Source: Myxococcus xanthus
GTDB lineage: Bacteria > Myxococcota > Myxococcia > Myxococcales > Myxococcaceae
Direction of reading: 5' to 3'
DNA length: 64,000 nt
Assembly: GCF_900106535.1 (NCBI RefSeq)
Contig: NZ_FNOH01000004.1
Coordinates: 496,001 to 560,000 of the forward strand
The notes beneath the pieces are model-generated. The model had not been told where the DNA came from, did not search any database, and saw only the letters and a program-made list of their open reading frames with translations. A program made the translations under genes and the position numbers. Position 1 is the stretch's first letter; every line of letters begins with the position of its first letter. Below, in pieces: positions 20,121-29,161 of the stretch.

Positions 20121-22412
20121 ATGCGGGTCCTGATTGTCACCCAGGGGGGAGGGGCGGACCTGGCGCCAGTCGAGTCCTGGCTGCGTGAGCAGGGACACAC
20201 GGTGGTCACCGTGACGCGCGAGGCGGAGGTGCCCGCCGCGTGGCGCAGCGGAACGTGCGCGCTGGTGATGGTGGATGCCCGGACGGACCCCTCCCGCGTC
20301 CCGCTGGTGCGCGCACTTCGCAGCCTGCCCGGCGGTGAGGAATCCGTGTTGCTCCTCCTGGGCCACCGGGGCGCGCTGGGCGGACTGCGGCCCGTCCTGG
20401 AGGCCGGCGCCGATGATTTGCTCGCGTGGCCCGTGGATGAGGAGGAACTGGCGCTGCGGTTGGAGCTGGCCCACCGCCGCTTCGTCCGGCGCGAGGGCCG
20501 CAAGGGCCTGCCCTTCGGAGATGACCTGAAGGAGACGCTGCTGGCCGTCAGCCCCGTGCCCACGTCCATCACCACCATCACCGAGGGGCGCGTGGTGGCG
20601 GCCAACGAAGCCTACTTCGAACTCTTCGGCTACACGCGCGAGGAGGTCATCGGGCGCACCACGATGGAGCTGGCGCTGTGGCAGGCGCCCCTGAACCGCT
20701 CGCAAATCGTGGACACGCTGCGGCGCCACGGCACGGTGCGCGGCGTGGACGCGCAGTACCGCACCCGCGAGGGCGAGCTGCGGCACACGTTGCTCTTCAT
20801 GGGCCTGGTGCCCTACGGCGGCACGCCCCACATCATCGCCTTCTTCCCGGACATCACCCCGCTCAAGCGCGCCGAGGAGAGCCTGCGCCGCTCGGAGGTG
20901 AGCTTCCGCACCCTCATCGGCAGCCTGCCGGACATGGTGGCCGTCTTCGACACCGACTCGCGCGTGCGCTACGCCAACCTCAAGGTCGCCACGGCCCTGG
21001 GCTACGAGAGTGCGAACGAGCTGCTGGGCAAGCACTTCTCCGACATCATCCCCAAGGAGGACTTCGCCAGCGCCAACGCGCGCATGCACGAAGCCATCCG
21101 CACCGGCCGCGCGGCGCACCAGGAGCGGCGGCTGCTCAAACGCGACGGCAGCGTGCTGCACGTGGAGTCCACCACCTTTCCCCTGCCCTTCGACGGCGAG
21201 GACTCCATCGTTGCCGTCTCCCATGACTTGACGGAGCGCTACCAGATGCAGGCGCGGCTGATGCTCGCGCAGCGCATGGCCTCCGTCGGCACACTGGCCG
21301 CGGGCGTGGCACACGAAATCAACAACCCCCTGGCCTACCTCACCGCCAACCTGGCCTTCGCACGCGAGGAGCTCACCGGCGTGCTGCCCACCGGCACCCG
21401 GAACATGGAGCCCCGGCTGGCGGAGGCGGTGGCCAGCGCCCAGGCCGCGCTCGCCGAGGCGCAGCAGGGCGCCGACCGGGTGCGCAGCATCGTCCGGGAC
21501 TTGAAGACGTTCAGCCGGGTGGACTCAGCGGAGAGCGAGGAAGTGGACGTCCGGCAGGTGCTGGAGTCCACGCTGAACCTGGCCACCACGGAGATTCGTC
21601 ACCGCGCCCGCCTGGTGAAGCAGCTCGACGCGGTCCCCACCGTGGTCGGCAACGAGTCACGGTTGGGACAGGTGTTCCTCAACCTGCTGGTGAACGCCGC
21701 CCAGGCCATTCCCTCCGGGACGCCGGAGCGCCATGAAATCCGCGTCGTCACCCGCCTTTCGGGCAACGGCCACGTCTGCGTGGAGGTGTCGGACACGGGC
21801 GCCGGTATCGCCAAGGAACACCTGCCGCGCCTGTTCGACCCCTTCTTCACCACCAAGGAGCCCGGGGTGGGCACCGGACTGGGCCTGTCCATCTGCCACA
21901 GCCTGGTGACGGCCCTGGGTGGGGAAATCCATGCGACGAGCGAGCCGGGCAGGGGCTCCACCTTCCAGGTGCTCCTGACCCCCTCCCAGCGACTCGGGAC
22001 CGAGCGCCCACCGCCCGCTCCGCCGCCCGCCCCCACGGAGAAACGGGGCAGCGTGCTGGTGGTGGACGACGAGCCGCTCGTCTGCACGGCCCTGGGGCGT
22101 ACGCTGCGTCCGCACCACGACGTCACCCTCTTCACCCGGGCCCAGGAGGCCTTGGAGCGCATCGAGGCCGGCGAGCGCTTCGACGTCGTCTTCTGCGACC
22201 TGATGATGCCGGGCATGAGTGGGATGGACTTCTACTCCGCCCTCCAGGCCCGCCACCCCGAGCAGGCCCAGCGGGTCATCTTCCTCACCGGCGGCGCGGT
22301 GACGCCTCAGGCCCGCGCCTTCCTGGAATCGGTACCAAGCCCCCATCTGGAAAAGCCGTTCGCTGGCAGGGAACTCCTCTCGCTGATCCAGGAACGGCTC
22401 GCGCACGCATAG
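20121..22412 (+). CDS. Hybrid sensor histidine kinase (REC-PAS-PAS-HK-REC)
   Basis: The 763-residue protein starts with a receiver-like domain (1-115, with VMVDAR at the phosphoacceptor strand). Two PAS domains follow (about 135-250 and 255-375). Then come a HisKA domain with H-box VGTLAAGVAHEINNPLAY, an HATPase domain (NLLVNAAQAIP; DTGAGI; FTTKEPGVGTGLGLS) and a C-terminal receiver (VVDDEPLV, FCDLMMPGMSG, K in LEKPF). It has no membrane segment, so it senses in the cytoplasm. The kinase is of the NtrB-like HisKA type. AAGAGGTG precedes the ATG. No cognate response regulator is adjacent. The output is therefore probably a phosphorelay to an unlinked partner. Confidence 0.95.
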   Translation: MRVLIVTQGGGADLAPVESWLREQGHTVVTVTREAEVPAAWRSGTCALVMVDARTDPSRVPLVRALRSLPGGEESVLLLLGHRGALGGLRPVLEAGADDLLAWPVDEEELALRLELAHRRFVRREGRKGLPFGDDLKETLLAVSPVPTSITTITEGRVVAANEAYFELFGYTREEVIGRTTMELALWQAPLNRSQIVDTLRRHGTVRGVDAQYRTREGELRHTLLFMGLVPYGGTPHIIAFFPDITPLKRAEESLRRSEVSFRTLIGSLPDMVAVFDTDSRVRYANLKVATALGYESANELLGKHFSDIIPKEDFASANARMHEAIRTGRAAHQERRLLKRDGSVLHVESTTFPLPFDGEDSIVAVSHDLTERYQMQARLMLAQRMASVGTLAAGVAHEINNPLAYLTANLAFAREELTGVLPTGTRNMEPRLAEAVASAQAALAEAQQGADRVRSIVRDLKTFSRVDSAESEEVDVRQVLESTLNLATTEIRHRARLVKQLDAVPTVVGNESRLGQVFLNLLVNAAQAIPSGTPERHEIRVVTRLSGNGHVCVEVSDTGAGIAKEHLPRLFDPFFTTKEPGVGTGLGLSICHSLVTALGGEIHATSEPGRGSTFQVLLTPSQRLGTERPPPAPPPAPTEKRGSVLVVDDEPLVCTALGRTLRPHHDVTLFTRAQEALERIEAGERFDVVFCDLMMPGMSGMDFYSALQARHPEQAQRVIFLTGGAVTPQARAFLESVPSPHLEKPFAGRELLSLIQERLAHA

Positions 22413-22734
22413 CGAATTGTCAGCCTGTGGAAGATTTGGACAGGCCCCCCCACCCCCTGCCCCTATCCTCCCCACCGCCCCCGACCGCTGGGCAGGAAAC
22501 CGTCCACGGGAGGCATGCGCAGAGTGTGCTTTTCGTGACTTCCCAGTGACGCATCGCCCCAACCCACTGGAATCACAGCATTTTTCTGACAGCGAATTCG
22601 GGCCTGCGGGGCTGGTACGCGGGTTGCTGAAGCACTGACGCGCCGCACCGCGAGTCCACGCGGAGCGTGCGGTCGGGCGAGGTCCGGGACACCGGAGCCG
22701 TTCGGCGAAACCTCTCCTTCGGAGGCGCTCGGAC
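22413..22734 (+). other. Intergenic regulatory region upstream of opgG
   Basis: This 322-base gap holds no convincing gene. It contains a C-rich tract near 22447-22470, a locally AT-rich segment near 22580-22592 (GCATTTTTCTGAC), the sigma-54-type promoter listed separately, and a GC-rich inverted repeat (CCGCAC...GTGCGG) at about 22644-22673. The last would lie in the 5' untranslated region of the opgG transcript. Confidence 0.6.
22613..22628 (+). promoter_or_regulatory. Sigma-54-type promoter for opgG operon
   Basis: TGGTACGCGGGTTGCT matches the -24/-12 consensus TGGCAC-N5-TTGCW at all but one fixed position, with the invariant GG and GC 12 bases apart. Transcription would start near 22640, giving an untranslated leader of about 95 bases. 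An enhancer-binding activator would be needed; its site is not identified. Confidence 0.65.
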
Positions 22735-24324
22735 GTGACGTCGTTGCGGCAGAAAGCGTTGAAGCTGGGTGCGCCGTGGCTGTGTGCCATGGCGGTGGCG
22801 TCGAGCGGCGCCGCCGTGGCGGCTCCGCCGGCCAAGGCCCAGACCGCGGCCACGAAGGGCACGACGGCCTTCTCCACGGAGACGGTGGTGGAGCGCGCGC
22901 GGGCGCTGGCGGCCCGGCCCTACCAGGCGCCGCCGAAGTCACTGCCGAAGGCGTACACGCAGCTCAACTACGACCAGTACCGCGACATCCGCTTCCGTCC
23001 GGAGCGCGCGCACTGGCGAGACGCGGGCCTGCCCTTCCAGGTGCAGTTCTTCCACCCGGGCTTCCTGTTCCAGTCCCCAGTGGTGATGAACGTCGTGGAG
23101 GCGGGCCGCTCGCAGCCGCTGCGCTTCTCCCAGGACCTCTTCAGCTACGGCAAGGTCGTCAACAAGGCGTCCCTGCCTCGCAGCGGCGTGGACGGCTTCG
23201 CGGGCCTGCGCTTCCACCACCCGCTCAACCGCCCGGACATCTTCGACGAGCTCGCGGTGTTCCAGGGCGCCAGCTACTTCCGCTCGCTGGGCCAGGGCAA
23301 CCTCTACGGCCTCTCCGCGCGTGGCATCGCCATCGACACCGCGCAGCCGAGCCCCGAGGAGTTCCCGGAGTTTCGAGAGTTCTGGCTGGAGCGCCCGGCC
23401 TCCGGCGCGGGCCAGGTGGTGGTTCACGCGCTGATGGACGGCCCGAGCATCACCGGGGCGTACCGCTTCACCATCACCCCGGGCTCGAACACGGTGATGG
23501 AGGTGCAGGCCACCCTCTTCTCGCGCCGCACCATCGACAACCTGGGCGTGGCGCCGCTCACCAGCATGTACCTGTTCGGTGAGAACGACCGCGCGAAGTT
23601 CGACGACTTCCGGCCGGAGGTCCACGACTCGGACGGCCTCCTCGTCTGGACCAAGGACGGCGAGCAACTGTGGCGCCCGCTGCAGAACCCGCGGCAGGTG
23701 CGCACCTCCAGCTTCCGCGCGGAGACTCCGCGCGCCTTCGGTCTGTTGCAGCGCGATACGGCCTTCCACAACTACGAGGACCTGGAGGCCCACTACGAGC
23801 GCCGCCCCAGCGCGTGGGTGGAGCCCGTGGGCGAATGGGGCGCGGGCGCGGTGCGGCTGGTGGAGATTCCGACGCCGGACGAGACGCACGACAACATCGT
23901 CGCCTTCTGGGTACCGGACGCGCCGCTCACCCCGGGCACGCCGCTGCGCGTGGCCTACCGCCTGCACTGGGGCGCCAGGTCGCCCTGGGAGAGCACCGGC
24001 GGCGTCGTCACCTCGACGCGCATCACCTCCGCCATCACCCCGGGCATGCCCGTGGGCGAAGGCGTCACGCCGGCCACGCGCCGATTCATCCTCGACTTCT
24101 CTCGCACCGCCCGCGCCGAGGACGGGCCGGTGGAAGCCGTCATCACCGCGGCCAAGGGCCAGGTGCTGCGCTCCACCATCCAGCGCCACGAACCTTCCGG
24201 GGGTTGGCGCACCACCTTCGAGCTGGAGCCCGAGGGCACCAGTGAACCCATCGAGCTGCGCGCGTTCCTGCGGCGCGGTTCGGAGACCCTCACCGAGACC
24301 TGGAGCTATCTATGGATTCCGTGA
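22735..24324 (+). CDS. opgG: Glucan biosynthesis protein G (periplasmic OpgG/MdoG)
   Basis: The 529-residue protein has a signal sequence (LGAPWLCAMAVASSGAAVAAPP). The OpgG pattern follows: FSTETVVERARALAARPYQAPP, LNYDQYRDIRFRPERAHWRDAGLPFQVQFFHPGFLF, FAGLRFHHPLNRPDIFDELAVFQGASYFRSLGQGNLYGLSARG, and LTSMYLFGEND. OpgG acts in the periplasm on the branched or modified backbone of osmoregulated periplasmic glucans made by OpgH. The GTG start has GGAGG ten bases upstream. It is the first gene of opgG - unknown - opgH, with 13-base overlap into the second. In this lineage the operon appears to use a sigma-54-type promoter. Confidence 0.93.
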   Translation: MTSLRQKALKLGAPWLCAMAVASSGAAVAAPPAKAQTAATKGTTAFSTETVVERARALAARPYQAPPKSLPKAYTQLNYDQYRDIRFRPERAHWRDAGLPFQVQFFHPGFLFQSPVVMNVVEAGRSQPLRFSQDLFSYGKVVNKASLPRSGVDGFAGLRFHHPLNRPDIFDELAVFQGASYFRSLGQGNLYGLSARGIAIDTAQPSPEEFPEFREFWLERPASGAGQVVVHALMDGPSITGAYRFTITPGSNTVMEVQATLFSRRTIDNLGVAPLTSMYLFGENDRAKFDDFRPEVHDSDGLLVWTKDGEQLWRPLQNPRQVRTSSFRAETPRAFGLLQRDTAFHNYEDLEAHYERRPSAWVEPVGEWGAGAVRLVEIPTPDETHDNIVAFWVPDAPLTPGTPLRVAYRLHWGARSPWESTGGVVTSTRITSAITPGMPVGEGVTPATRRFILDFSRTARAEDGPVEAVITAAKGQVLRSTIQRHEPSGGWRTTFELEPEGTSEPIELRAFLRRGSETLTETWSYLWIP

Positions 24325-24815
24325 CGACGCCGAACACCAGCCCCTCCGTGCCGACCGACTGGGTCCGTCCGGAGACGTGCGTGGCGCTCGACGCCTTCTT
24401 CCAGGGCTTCGGCTTCGAATCCGCCGAGGACCTGGCCGTGCTGGCCGCCTGGGCGCTGGAGGGTGTCACCGCGTCCAACGTGAAGCCGCAGGCCGCCGTG
24501 GCCCTGGCCCGTGCCCGCATGGAGACGTGGCTGACGCGCGTGCTGGACATGGACGTCGTGGGCGAGGGCCGGTTGCTGACCCGTGGCCGCGCCGCCTTCG
24601 TCCTCAGCGACGGCGCGCGCTTCGGCGCCTCCGTGCTCACCCGGGACGCGGTGCCGCGCGAGCTCTACCGCGCCCTGCGCGCCGCGGTGCCGGTGCCGAC
24701 GCCAGCGCAGGTTGCCACGCAGATGCCGGAGCAGCAGCTCGTGCTGTGGCCGCTGGGTGAGCGCCTGCGCCGCTGGCTGCGCGCCGGACAGCCGGACATG
24801 TCCGTCTCCCGCTGA
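24312..24815 (+). CDS. Unknown protein encoded between opgG and opgH
   Basis: This 167-residue cytoplasmic-looking protein is encoded from an ATG 13 bases inside the opgG end and 41 bases before opgH, so it is part of the operon. Its N-terminal half is helical (TCVALDAFFQGFGFESAEDLAVLAAWALEG, then AVALARARMETWLTRVLDMD). The middle reads GEGRLLTRGRAAFVLSDGA, and the end is PEQQLVLWPLGERLRRWL. There is no signal peptide, membrane helix or known catalytic motif. Position suggests a regulator or accessory subunit for OpgH. I do not recognise the family. Confidence 0.8.
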   Translation: MDSVTTPNTSPSVPTDWVRPETCVALDAFFQGFGFESAEDLAVLAAWALEGVTASNVKPQAAVALARARMETWLTRVLDMDVVGEGRLLTRGRAAFVLSDGARFGASVLTRDAVPRELYRALRAAVPVPTPAQVATQMPEQQLVLWPLGERLRRWLRAGQPDMSVSR

Positions 24816-24856
24816 CGCAGCCTCCTGCTCCGGGAGACTCCTCGCGAGGTTCCGCC

Positions 24857-26890
24857 ATGCACGCTCATTCGTTCTCACCGGAGAGCGCCGGCATCCGGCG
24901 CCTCTTCGTCCTGGGCCTGGCCGCCGTGTCCACCCTCGTGGGCACCTGGGAGATGCACCGCCTGCTGAGCGCGCGCGGCACCACCGTCCCCGAAGGCGTG
25001 CTGCTGGTGCTCTTCGCCCTGTGCTTCGGGTGGATTGCGCTGTCCTTCTGGACGGCGGTGGCGGGGTTCCTCCAACTCGCCGTGAGCAAGCGGCTGCCCG
25101 GCCTGCGCTGGCCCACGGAGGAGGAGTCCGCCACGCGGCTCACCTCGCGCACGTCGGTGGTGATGCCGGTCCACAACGAGGACCCGGCCTCCGTCTTCGC
25201 CAACGTGCAGGCCACCTACGAGTCCGTGGAGGCCACCGGGCAGTTGGACGCCTTCGACTTCTACATCCTCAGCGACTCTACCCGCCCGGAGGCGTGGATC
25301 GCCGAGGAACTCGCCTGGGCCGACCTGTGCCGCCGCGTGGGTGGCCAGGGACGCATCTTCTACCGGCGCCGCACGGACAACACCGGCAAGAAGGCCGGCA
25401 ACCTCCAGGACTTCTGCGAGCGCTGGGGCCGGCACTACGACTTCACCATCGTGCTGGACGCCGACAGCCTGATGGACGGCCGCACGCTGGTGACAATGGC
25501 GCGGCTGATGGAGCTCAACCCGCGCGCGGGCATCCTCCAGGCGCCGCCGCTGAACGTGGGCCGCAGCACCCTCTTCGCCCGGCTGCAGCAGTTCGCCGGG
25601 CGCGTCTACGGCCCGGTGGTGGCCGCGGGCGCGGCGGCGTGGCAGTTGGGCGAGTCCAACTACTGGGGTCACAACGCCATCATCCGCACGGAGGCCTTCA
25701 TCCAGCACTGCGGTCTGCCGGTGCTCCCCGGTCAGCAGCCCTTCGGTGGCCACATCCTCAGCCACGACTTCGTGGAGGCCGCGCTGATGCGCCGCGCCGG
25801 CTACACCGTGTGGCTGGTGACGGAGCTGGGCGGCAGCTTCGAGCAGCCGCCCCCCAGCCTGCTGGACTACGCACAGAGAGACCGCCGCTGGTGCCAGGGC
25901 AACCTCCAGCACCTGAGCCTGGTGGCCGCGGGCGGCCTGCACCCCATCAGCCGGGGCCACTTCCTGATGGGCGTGATGTCCTACGCGGCGTCCCCGCTGT
26001 GGCTGCTGTTCCTGATGTCCGGACTGATTGCCGGCCTCTACGACGGGTGGCTGTCCTTCTCCAACCCGCACCTGCTGGAGGACCTGGGCCCGGAGGCGCT
26101 GGCGTTCGACACCACGGGCGCCGTGCGGCTGTTCTCCGTGTCCATGGCCATGCTGTTCGCGCCCAAGTGCTTCGGGCTGCTGCTGGCGCTGGCCAGTTCC
26201 CAGGACTCGGCGCTCATGGGCGGCCGGGTGCGGCTGATGCTGAGCGTGGTGCTGGAGAGCGTGCTGGCCACGCTGATGGCGCCGGTGATGATGCTGTTCC
26301 AGTCGCACTTCGTCTTCGGCACGCTGCTTGGCTACAAGGTGACGTGGTCCAGCCAGCAACGCGACGACGCCGACCTGCCCTGGGCCGAGGCGACCCGGCG
26401 GCATGCCGTTCACACCACCGTGGGCGTGGTGCTGGCGGCGGTGGCGTTCTTCCTGTCGCCCGGGCTGCTGCTGTGGCTGTCGCCCGTCGTGGCCGGCCTG
26501 CTGCTGTCCATCCCCCTCTCCGTCTTCACGTCCCGCGCGTCGCTGGGCCTCTGGCTGGAGCGGCGCGGGCTGCTCGTCATCCCCGAGGAGACAGAGCCCC
26601 CGCGCGTGTTGGAGCGGGCGCAAGAGGTGGCCGAGGAGCACGCGCTGGAGCCGGTGAAGGACGCGGTGGACCACGTCATCTCCGATGCCAAGGCGCACGC
26701 GCTGCACCTGGCGCTGCTGGAGTCCCAGCCCTCGCCGGCCGCCGTCCCCATGGCGCTGGCCTCCGCGCGGCGCAAGCTGCTGGGTGACAACGTGGAGCCA
26801 CTGTCCCCGCCGGAGAAGACGGCGGTGCTGATGGACGCGCCCACGCTGACGGAAGCCCGCGAGCGCCGCCTGACGCTCGCGGTCTCCTGA
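24857..26890 (+). CDS. opgH: Membrane glucan glucosyltransferase H (OpgH/MdoH)
   Basis: The 677-residue protein has N-terminal membrane helices (about 14-30 and 48-75). A family 2 glycosyltransferase domain follows: TSVVMPVHNEDP, LSDST, NTGKKAGNLQDFCERWG, VLDADS, HDFVEAALMRRAG and RDRRWCQGNLQHL. C-terminal helices form the channel. OpgH polymerises UDP-glucose into a linear beta-1,2 glucan and exports it. The carrier in E. coli is acyl carrier protein. The Asp residues and the [R/Q]xxRW motif are present. GAGG precedes the ATG. It is the last gene of the opg operon. Confidence 0.94.
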   Translation: MHAHSFSPESAGIRRLFVLGLAAVSTLVGTWEMHRLLSARGTTVPEGVLLVLFALCFGWIALSFWTAVAGFLQLAVSKRLPGLRWPTEEESATRLTSRTSVVMPVHNEDPASVFANVQATYESVEATGQLDAFDFYILSDSTRPEAWIAEELAWADLCRRVGGQGRIFYRRRTDNTGKKAGNLQDFCERWGRHYDFTIVLDADSLMDGRTLVTMARLMELNPRAGILQAPPLNVGRSTLFARLQQFAGRVYGPVVAAGAAAWQLGESNYWGHNAIIRTEAFIQHCGLPVLPGQQPFGGHILSHDFVEAALMRRAGYTVWLVTELGGSFEQPPPSLLDYAQRDRRWCQGNLQHLSLVAAGGLHPISRGHFLMGVMSYAASPLWLLFLMSGLIAGLYDGWLSFSNPHLLEDLGPEALAFDTTGAVRLFSVSMAMLFAPKCFGLLLALASSQDSALMGGRVRLMLSVVLESVLATLMAPVMMLFQSHFVFGTLLGYKVTWSSQQRDDADLPWAEATRRHAVHTTVGVVLAAVAFFLSPGLLLWLSPVVAGLLLSIPLSVFTSRASLGLWLERRGLLVIPEETEPPRVLERAQEVAEEHALEPVKDAVDHVISDAKAHALHLALLESQPSPAAVPMALASARRKLLGDNVEPLSPPEKTAVLMDAPTLTEARERRLTLAVS

Positions 26891-26902
26891 GCCCCCGCGG
26901 GA

Positions 26903-28216
26903 CTACGACGCGAAGAGGCGGCTGAGCACGGCCACCATCTGCGCCACGTCGGTGGCGCAGGCCATCTCCCGGATGGAGTGCATGGACAGCATGGGGTTGC
27001 CCACGTCCACCGTGCGGATGCCGAGCTGGCCCGCGGAGATGGGGCCAATGGTGCTGCCACAGCCCAGGTCGGTGCGGGTGACGAAGTGCTGCGGCGTCAC
27101 GCCGGCCTCGCGGCACAGCGCCGTGAAGAAGGCCCACGACTCGCCATCCGTGGCGTAGGACTGATTCACGTTCGACTTGATGACCGGGCCCGCGCCCATG
27201 TGCGGCTGGTGCTTGGGCTCGTGCAGGGACGGGTAGTTGGGATGGATGGCGTGCGCCATGTCCGCGCTCACCAGGAACGAGTGCGCGATGGCGCGGTGGA
27301 ACGCGTCCGGCTTGCCGTCCGAGTGCGCCAGCGTCAGGCGCTCCAGCAGCGTGCGCAGGAAGGGTGACGCGGCGCCCTGCGCGCTGCGGCTACCCACCTC
27401 TTCGTGGTCGAACAGGATGACGCCGCTGGTGGCCTCACGCGGCTCGCTGCTGGAGAGCAGCGCGGACAGGCTGGCGTGACAACTGGCCAGGTTGTCCAGG
27501 CGCGGCGCGTGGAGGAACTCGCCGTGCGCGCCCGAGCGGATGGACGGCTGCAAGTCATAGAGGCACAAGTCGTAGCCGAGGATGTCCCCCGCCTGCGCCT
27601 TCACGCCGCCCTTGGCCAACTCCTCCAGCAGCAGCCCGTGCAGCTCCGCGACGCCCGCGCGCTCCAGGCCCAGCACCGGCACCATGTGCTCCTGCGCGTT
27701 CAGCTTGAGCCCGTCCGAGTTCACCCCGCGGTTGAGGTGAATGGCCAGGTTGGGCACGCGCAGCAGCGGCCGGCGGAAATCCACCAGGTGCCGCTGGGGG
27801 CGGCCCTCCACCATCACCATGACGCGGCCGGCGAGCGACAAGTCCCGGTCCGTCCAGGTGTGCAGCAACACCCCACCGTAAATCTCCACGCCGAGCTGCT
27901 GGTAGCCGTTCTTCGTCACCGCCGCGTTCGGCTTCACGCGCAGGTTCGGCGAGTCCGTGTGCGAGCCCACCAGCCGGAAGCCCGCCCGGTCCACGGGCTG
28001 GGTGCCGAGGTGGAAGGCCGCGATGCTCGTGTCGCCGCGGGTGATGAACACGCGCGCGCCAGGCTCCGGCGCCCAGGGCTCGCGCTCGTCCAACTGGCGG
28101 TAGCCCGCCTGCGTCAGACGGCGGGCCGACTCGCGCACCGCGTGGTACGGCGTGGGCGAGGCGTCGATGTACTCGAGGAGGTCTCCAGCCAGGGCGTCGG
28201 TGTCGATGGGGCTCAT
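26903..28216 (-). CDS. M18 family aminopeptidase (aspartyl aminopeptidase type)
   Basis: The 437-residue enzyme has the M18 metal-site pattern: GSHTDSPNLRVKP, RLDNLASCHASL, FDHEEVGSRSAQGA, DMAHAIHPNYP, and the closing GNPMLSMHSIREM. M18 enzymes are cytosolic two-zinc aminopeptidases that form large tetrahedral dodecamers and release N-terminal Asp/Glu or other residues. The length matches the family (~430). The start is the ATG at 28216. It converges on opgH with a gap of 12 bases. Confidence 0.94.
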   Translation of the reverse strand: MSPIDTDALAGDLLEYIDASPTPYHAVRESARRLTQAGYRQLDEREPWAPEPGARVFITRGDTSIAAFHLGTQPVDRAGFRLVGSHTDSPNLRVKPNAAVTKNGYQQLGVEIYGGVLLHTWTDRDLSLAGRVMVMVEGRPQRHLVDFRRPLLRVPNLAIHLNRGVNSDGLKLNAQEHMVPVLGLERAGVAELHGLLLEELAKGGVKAQAGDILGYDLCLYDLQPSIRSGAHGEFLHAPRLDNLASCHASLSALLSSSEPREATSGVILFDHEEVGSRSAQGAASPFLRTLLERLTLAHSDGKPDAFHRAIAHSFLVSADMAHAIHPNYPSLHEPKHQPHMGAGPVIKSNVNQSYATDGESWAFFTALCREAGVTPQHFVTRTDLGCGSTIGPISAGQLGIRTVDVGNPMLSMHSIREMACATDVAQMVAVLSRLFAS

Positions 28217-28272
28217 AGGGCGCCCCAAGCTAACGCCGTCCGGCCCCGCCGCCACTCCCGAAAGTCACCAGC

Positions 28273-29073
28273 CTACCGGGCGGGCAGGCGTTTCGCGGGA
28301 GGCTGTGCGGGGAGAATGGTGGTCGCGGGCCGGGCCCCCGGGGCCGCGTCCAGGAAGGTGCCCAACAGGACCCAGCGGCGGGAGGTCTCCTCCTTCCCCT
28401 TCCGGGCCAGCAGCGGCGTCGTGTAGTGCCAGAAGGGCAGCCGGTACACGGTGATGCCGCCCACGGTGCTGACGGGGGTCATCTGCGTGAAGTGCCCGTC
28501 CTGGGCATAGATGAGGTACTGGTGGTCCACCCCGGGCAGCGTGAGGCTGACGTGCATGTCCACGTAGCCGTCCCGGGCCTCGGGCTCCTCCGGGTGGTGG
28601 TCGTTGTGCGGCCCGGAGTAGTCCCCCGGCCCGTAGCACAGGGCCTGGATGCCCCACTTGCGCCGCAGCGCCCGGCCCGTCACCGCGGCGGCGAACCCGG
28701 CGAAGGTGTCCGAGCGCAGCATGTCCGTGAGCCCCACGGACTCCGCCGCGCGCCACGAGCGGGAGCGGCGGCCCTCCAGCAGCGCCGTGCTCACCCTCAC
28801 CGTTTTGGGCAGCAACTCCATGTAGTTCATCGTCTGCCCGGAGATGGAGTCCGCTGGAATCGGGTCCTCCATGGGCACCATCGTCTCGCGCATCGCCGCG
28901 TCCAACGCATCGCGGCATGCGGCGGCACGGCGTGGGTCGATGACACCTTGCAGTGACACAAAGGGACGCGCCGGGTCGAGCAGCGCGCCCACCACGTCAC
29001 GCTCCCTGCCGTCGAGGATGCGGCGACCCCGGGGGGTCAGCCAGTCAGCGAACTCTTTGGGAAAGGCCTTCAT
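28273..29073 (-). CDS. 2OG-Fe(II) oxygenase-like protein
   Basis: This 266-residue protein has HxD at 156-158 within GPGDYSGPHNDHHPE, a distal His at 216 in LPFWHYTTPL and an Arg at 232-233 in SRRWVLLGTF. These are the iron and 2-oxoglutarate ligands expected for a prolyl-hydroxylase-type double-stranded beta-helix. The strands VDMHVSLTLPG and QYLIYAQDGHFTQM lie between them. An N-terminal helical part (1-110) is of unknown use. The substrate is unknown. The ATG at 29073 gives a sensible N-terminus; no strong ribosome binding site is visible. It is divergent from the gene at 29162. Confidence 0.6.
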   Translation of the reverse strand: MKAFPKEFADWLTPRGRRILDGRERDVVGALLDPARPFVSLQGVIDPRRAAACRDALDAAMRETMVPMEDPIPADSISGQTMNYMELLPKTVRVSTALLEGRRSRSWRAAESVGLTDMLRSDTFAGFAAAVTGRALRRKWGIQALCYGPGDYSGPHNDHHPEEPEARDGYVDMHVSLTLPGVDHQYLIYAQDGHFTQMTPVSTVGGITVYRLPFWHYTTPLLARKGKEETSRRWVLLGTFLDAAPGARPATTILPAQPPAKRLPAR

Positions 29074-29115
29074 TGCGGCGGAACATATCGCCCCACGCAA
29101 CCTTTACAGCTGTCT

Positions 29116-29124
29116 TGCGATAAT
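29116..29124 (+). promoter_or_regulatory. Candidate extended -10 promoter
   Basis: TGCGATAAT is an extended -10 element located 38 bases before the ATG at 29162, in a short AT-richer stretch between divergent genes. No good -35 hexamer is seen at the standard distance. Tentative. Confidence 0.35.
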
Positions 29125-29161
29125 CACCGACAAGCTGATTTTTCCCGGAGCCCCCCAGGCC

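Noticed and set aside
24875..26707. Long minus-strand open frame opposite opgH
   Set aside because: Same explanation: antisense of a clear glycosyltransferase with His/Gln/Arg-rich composition.
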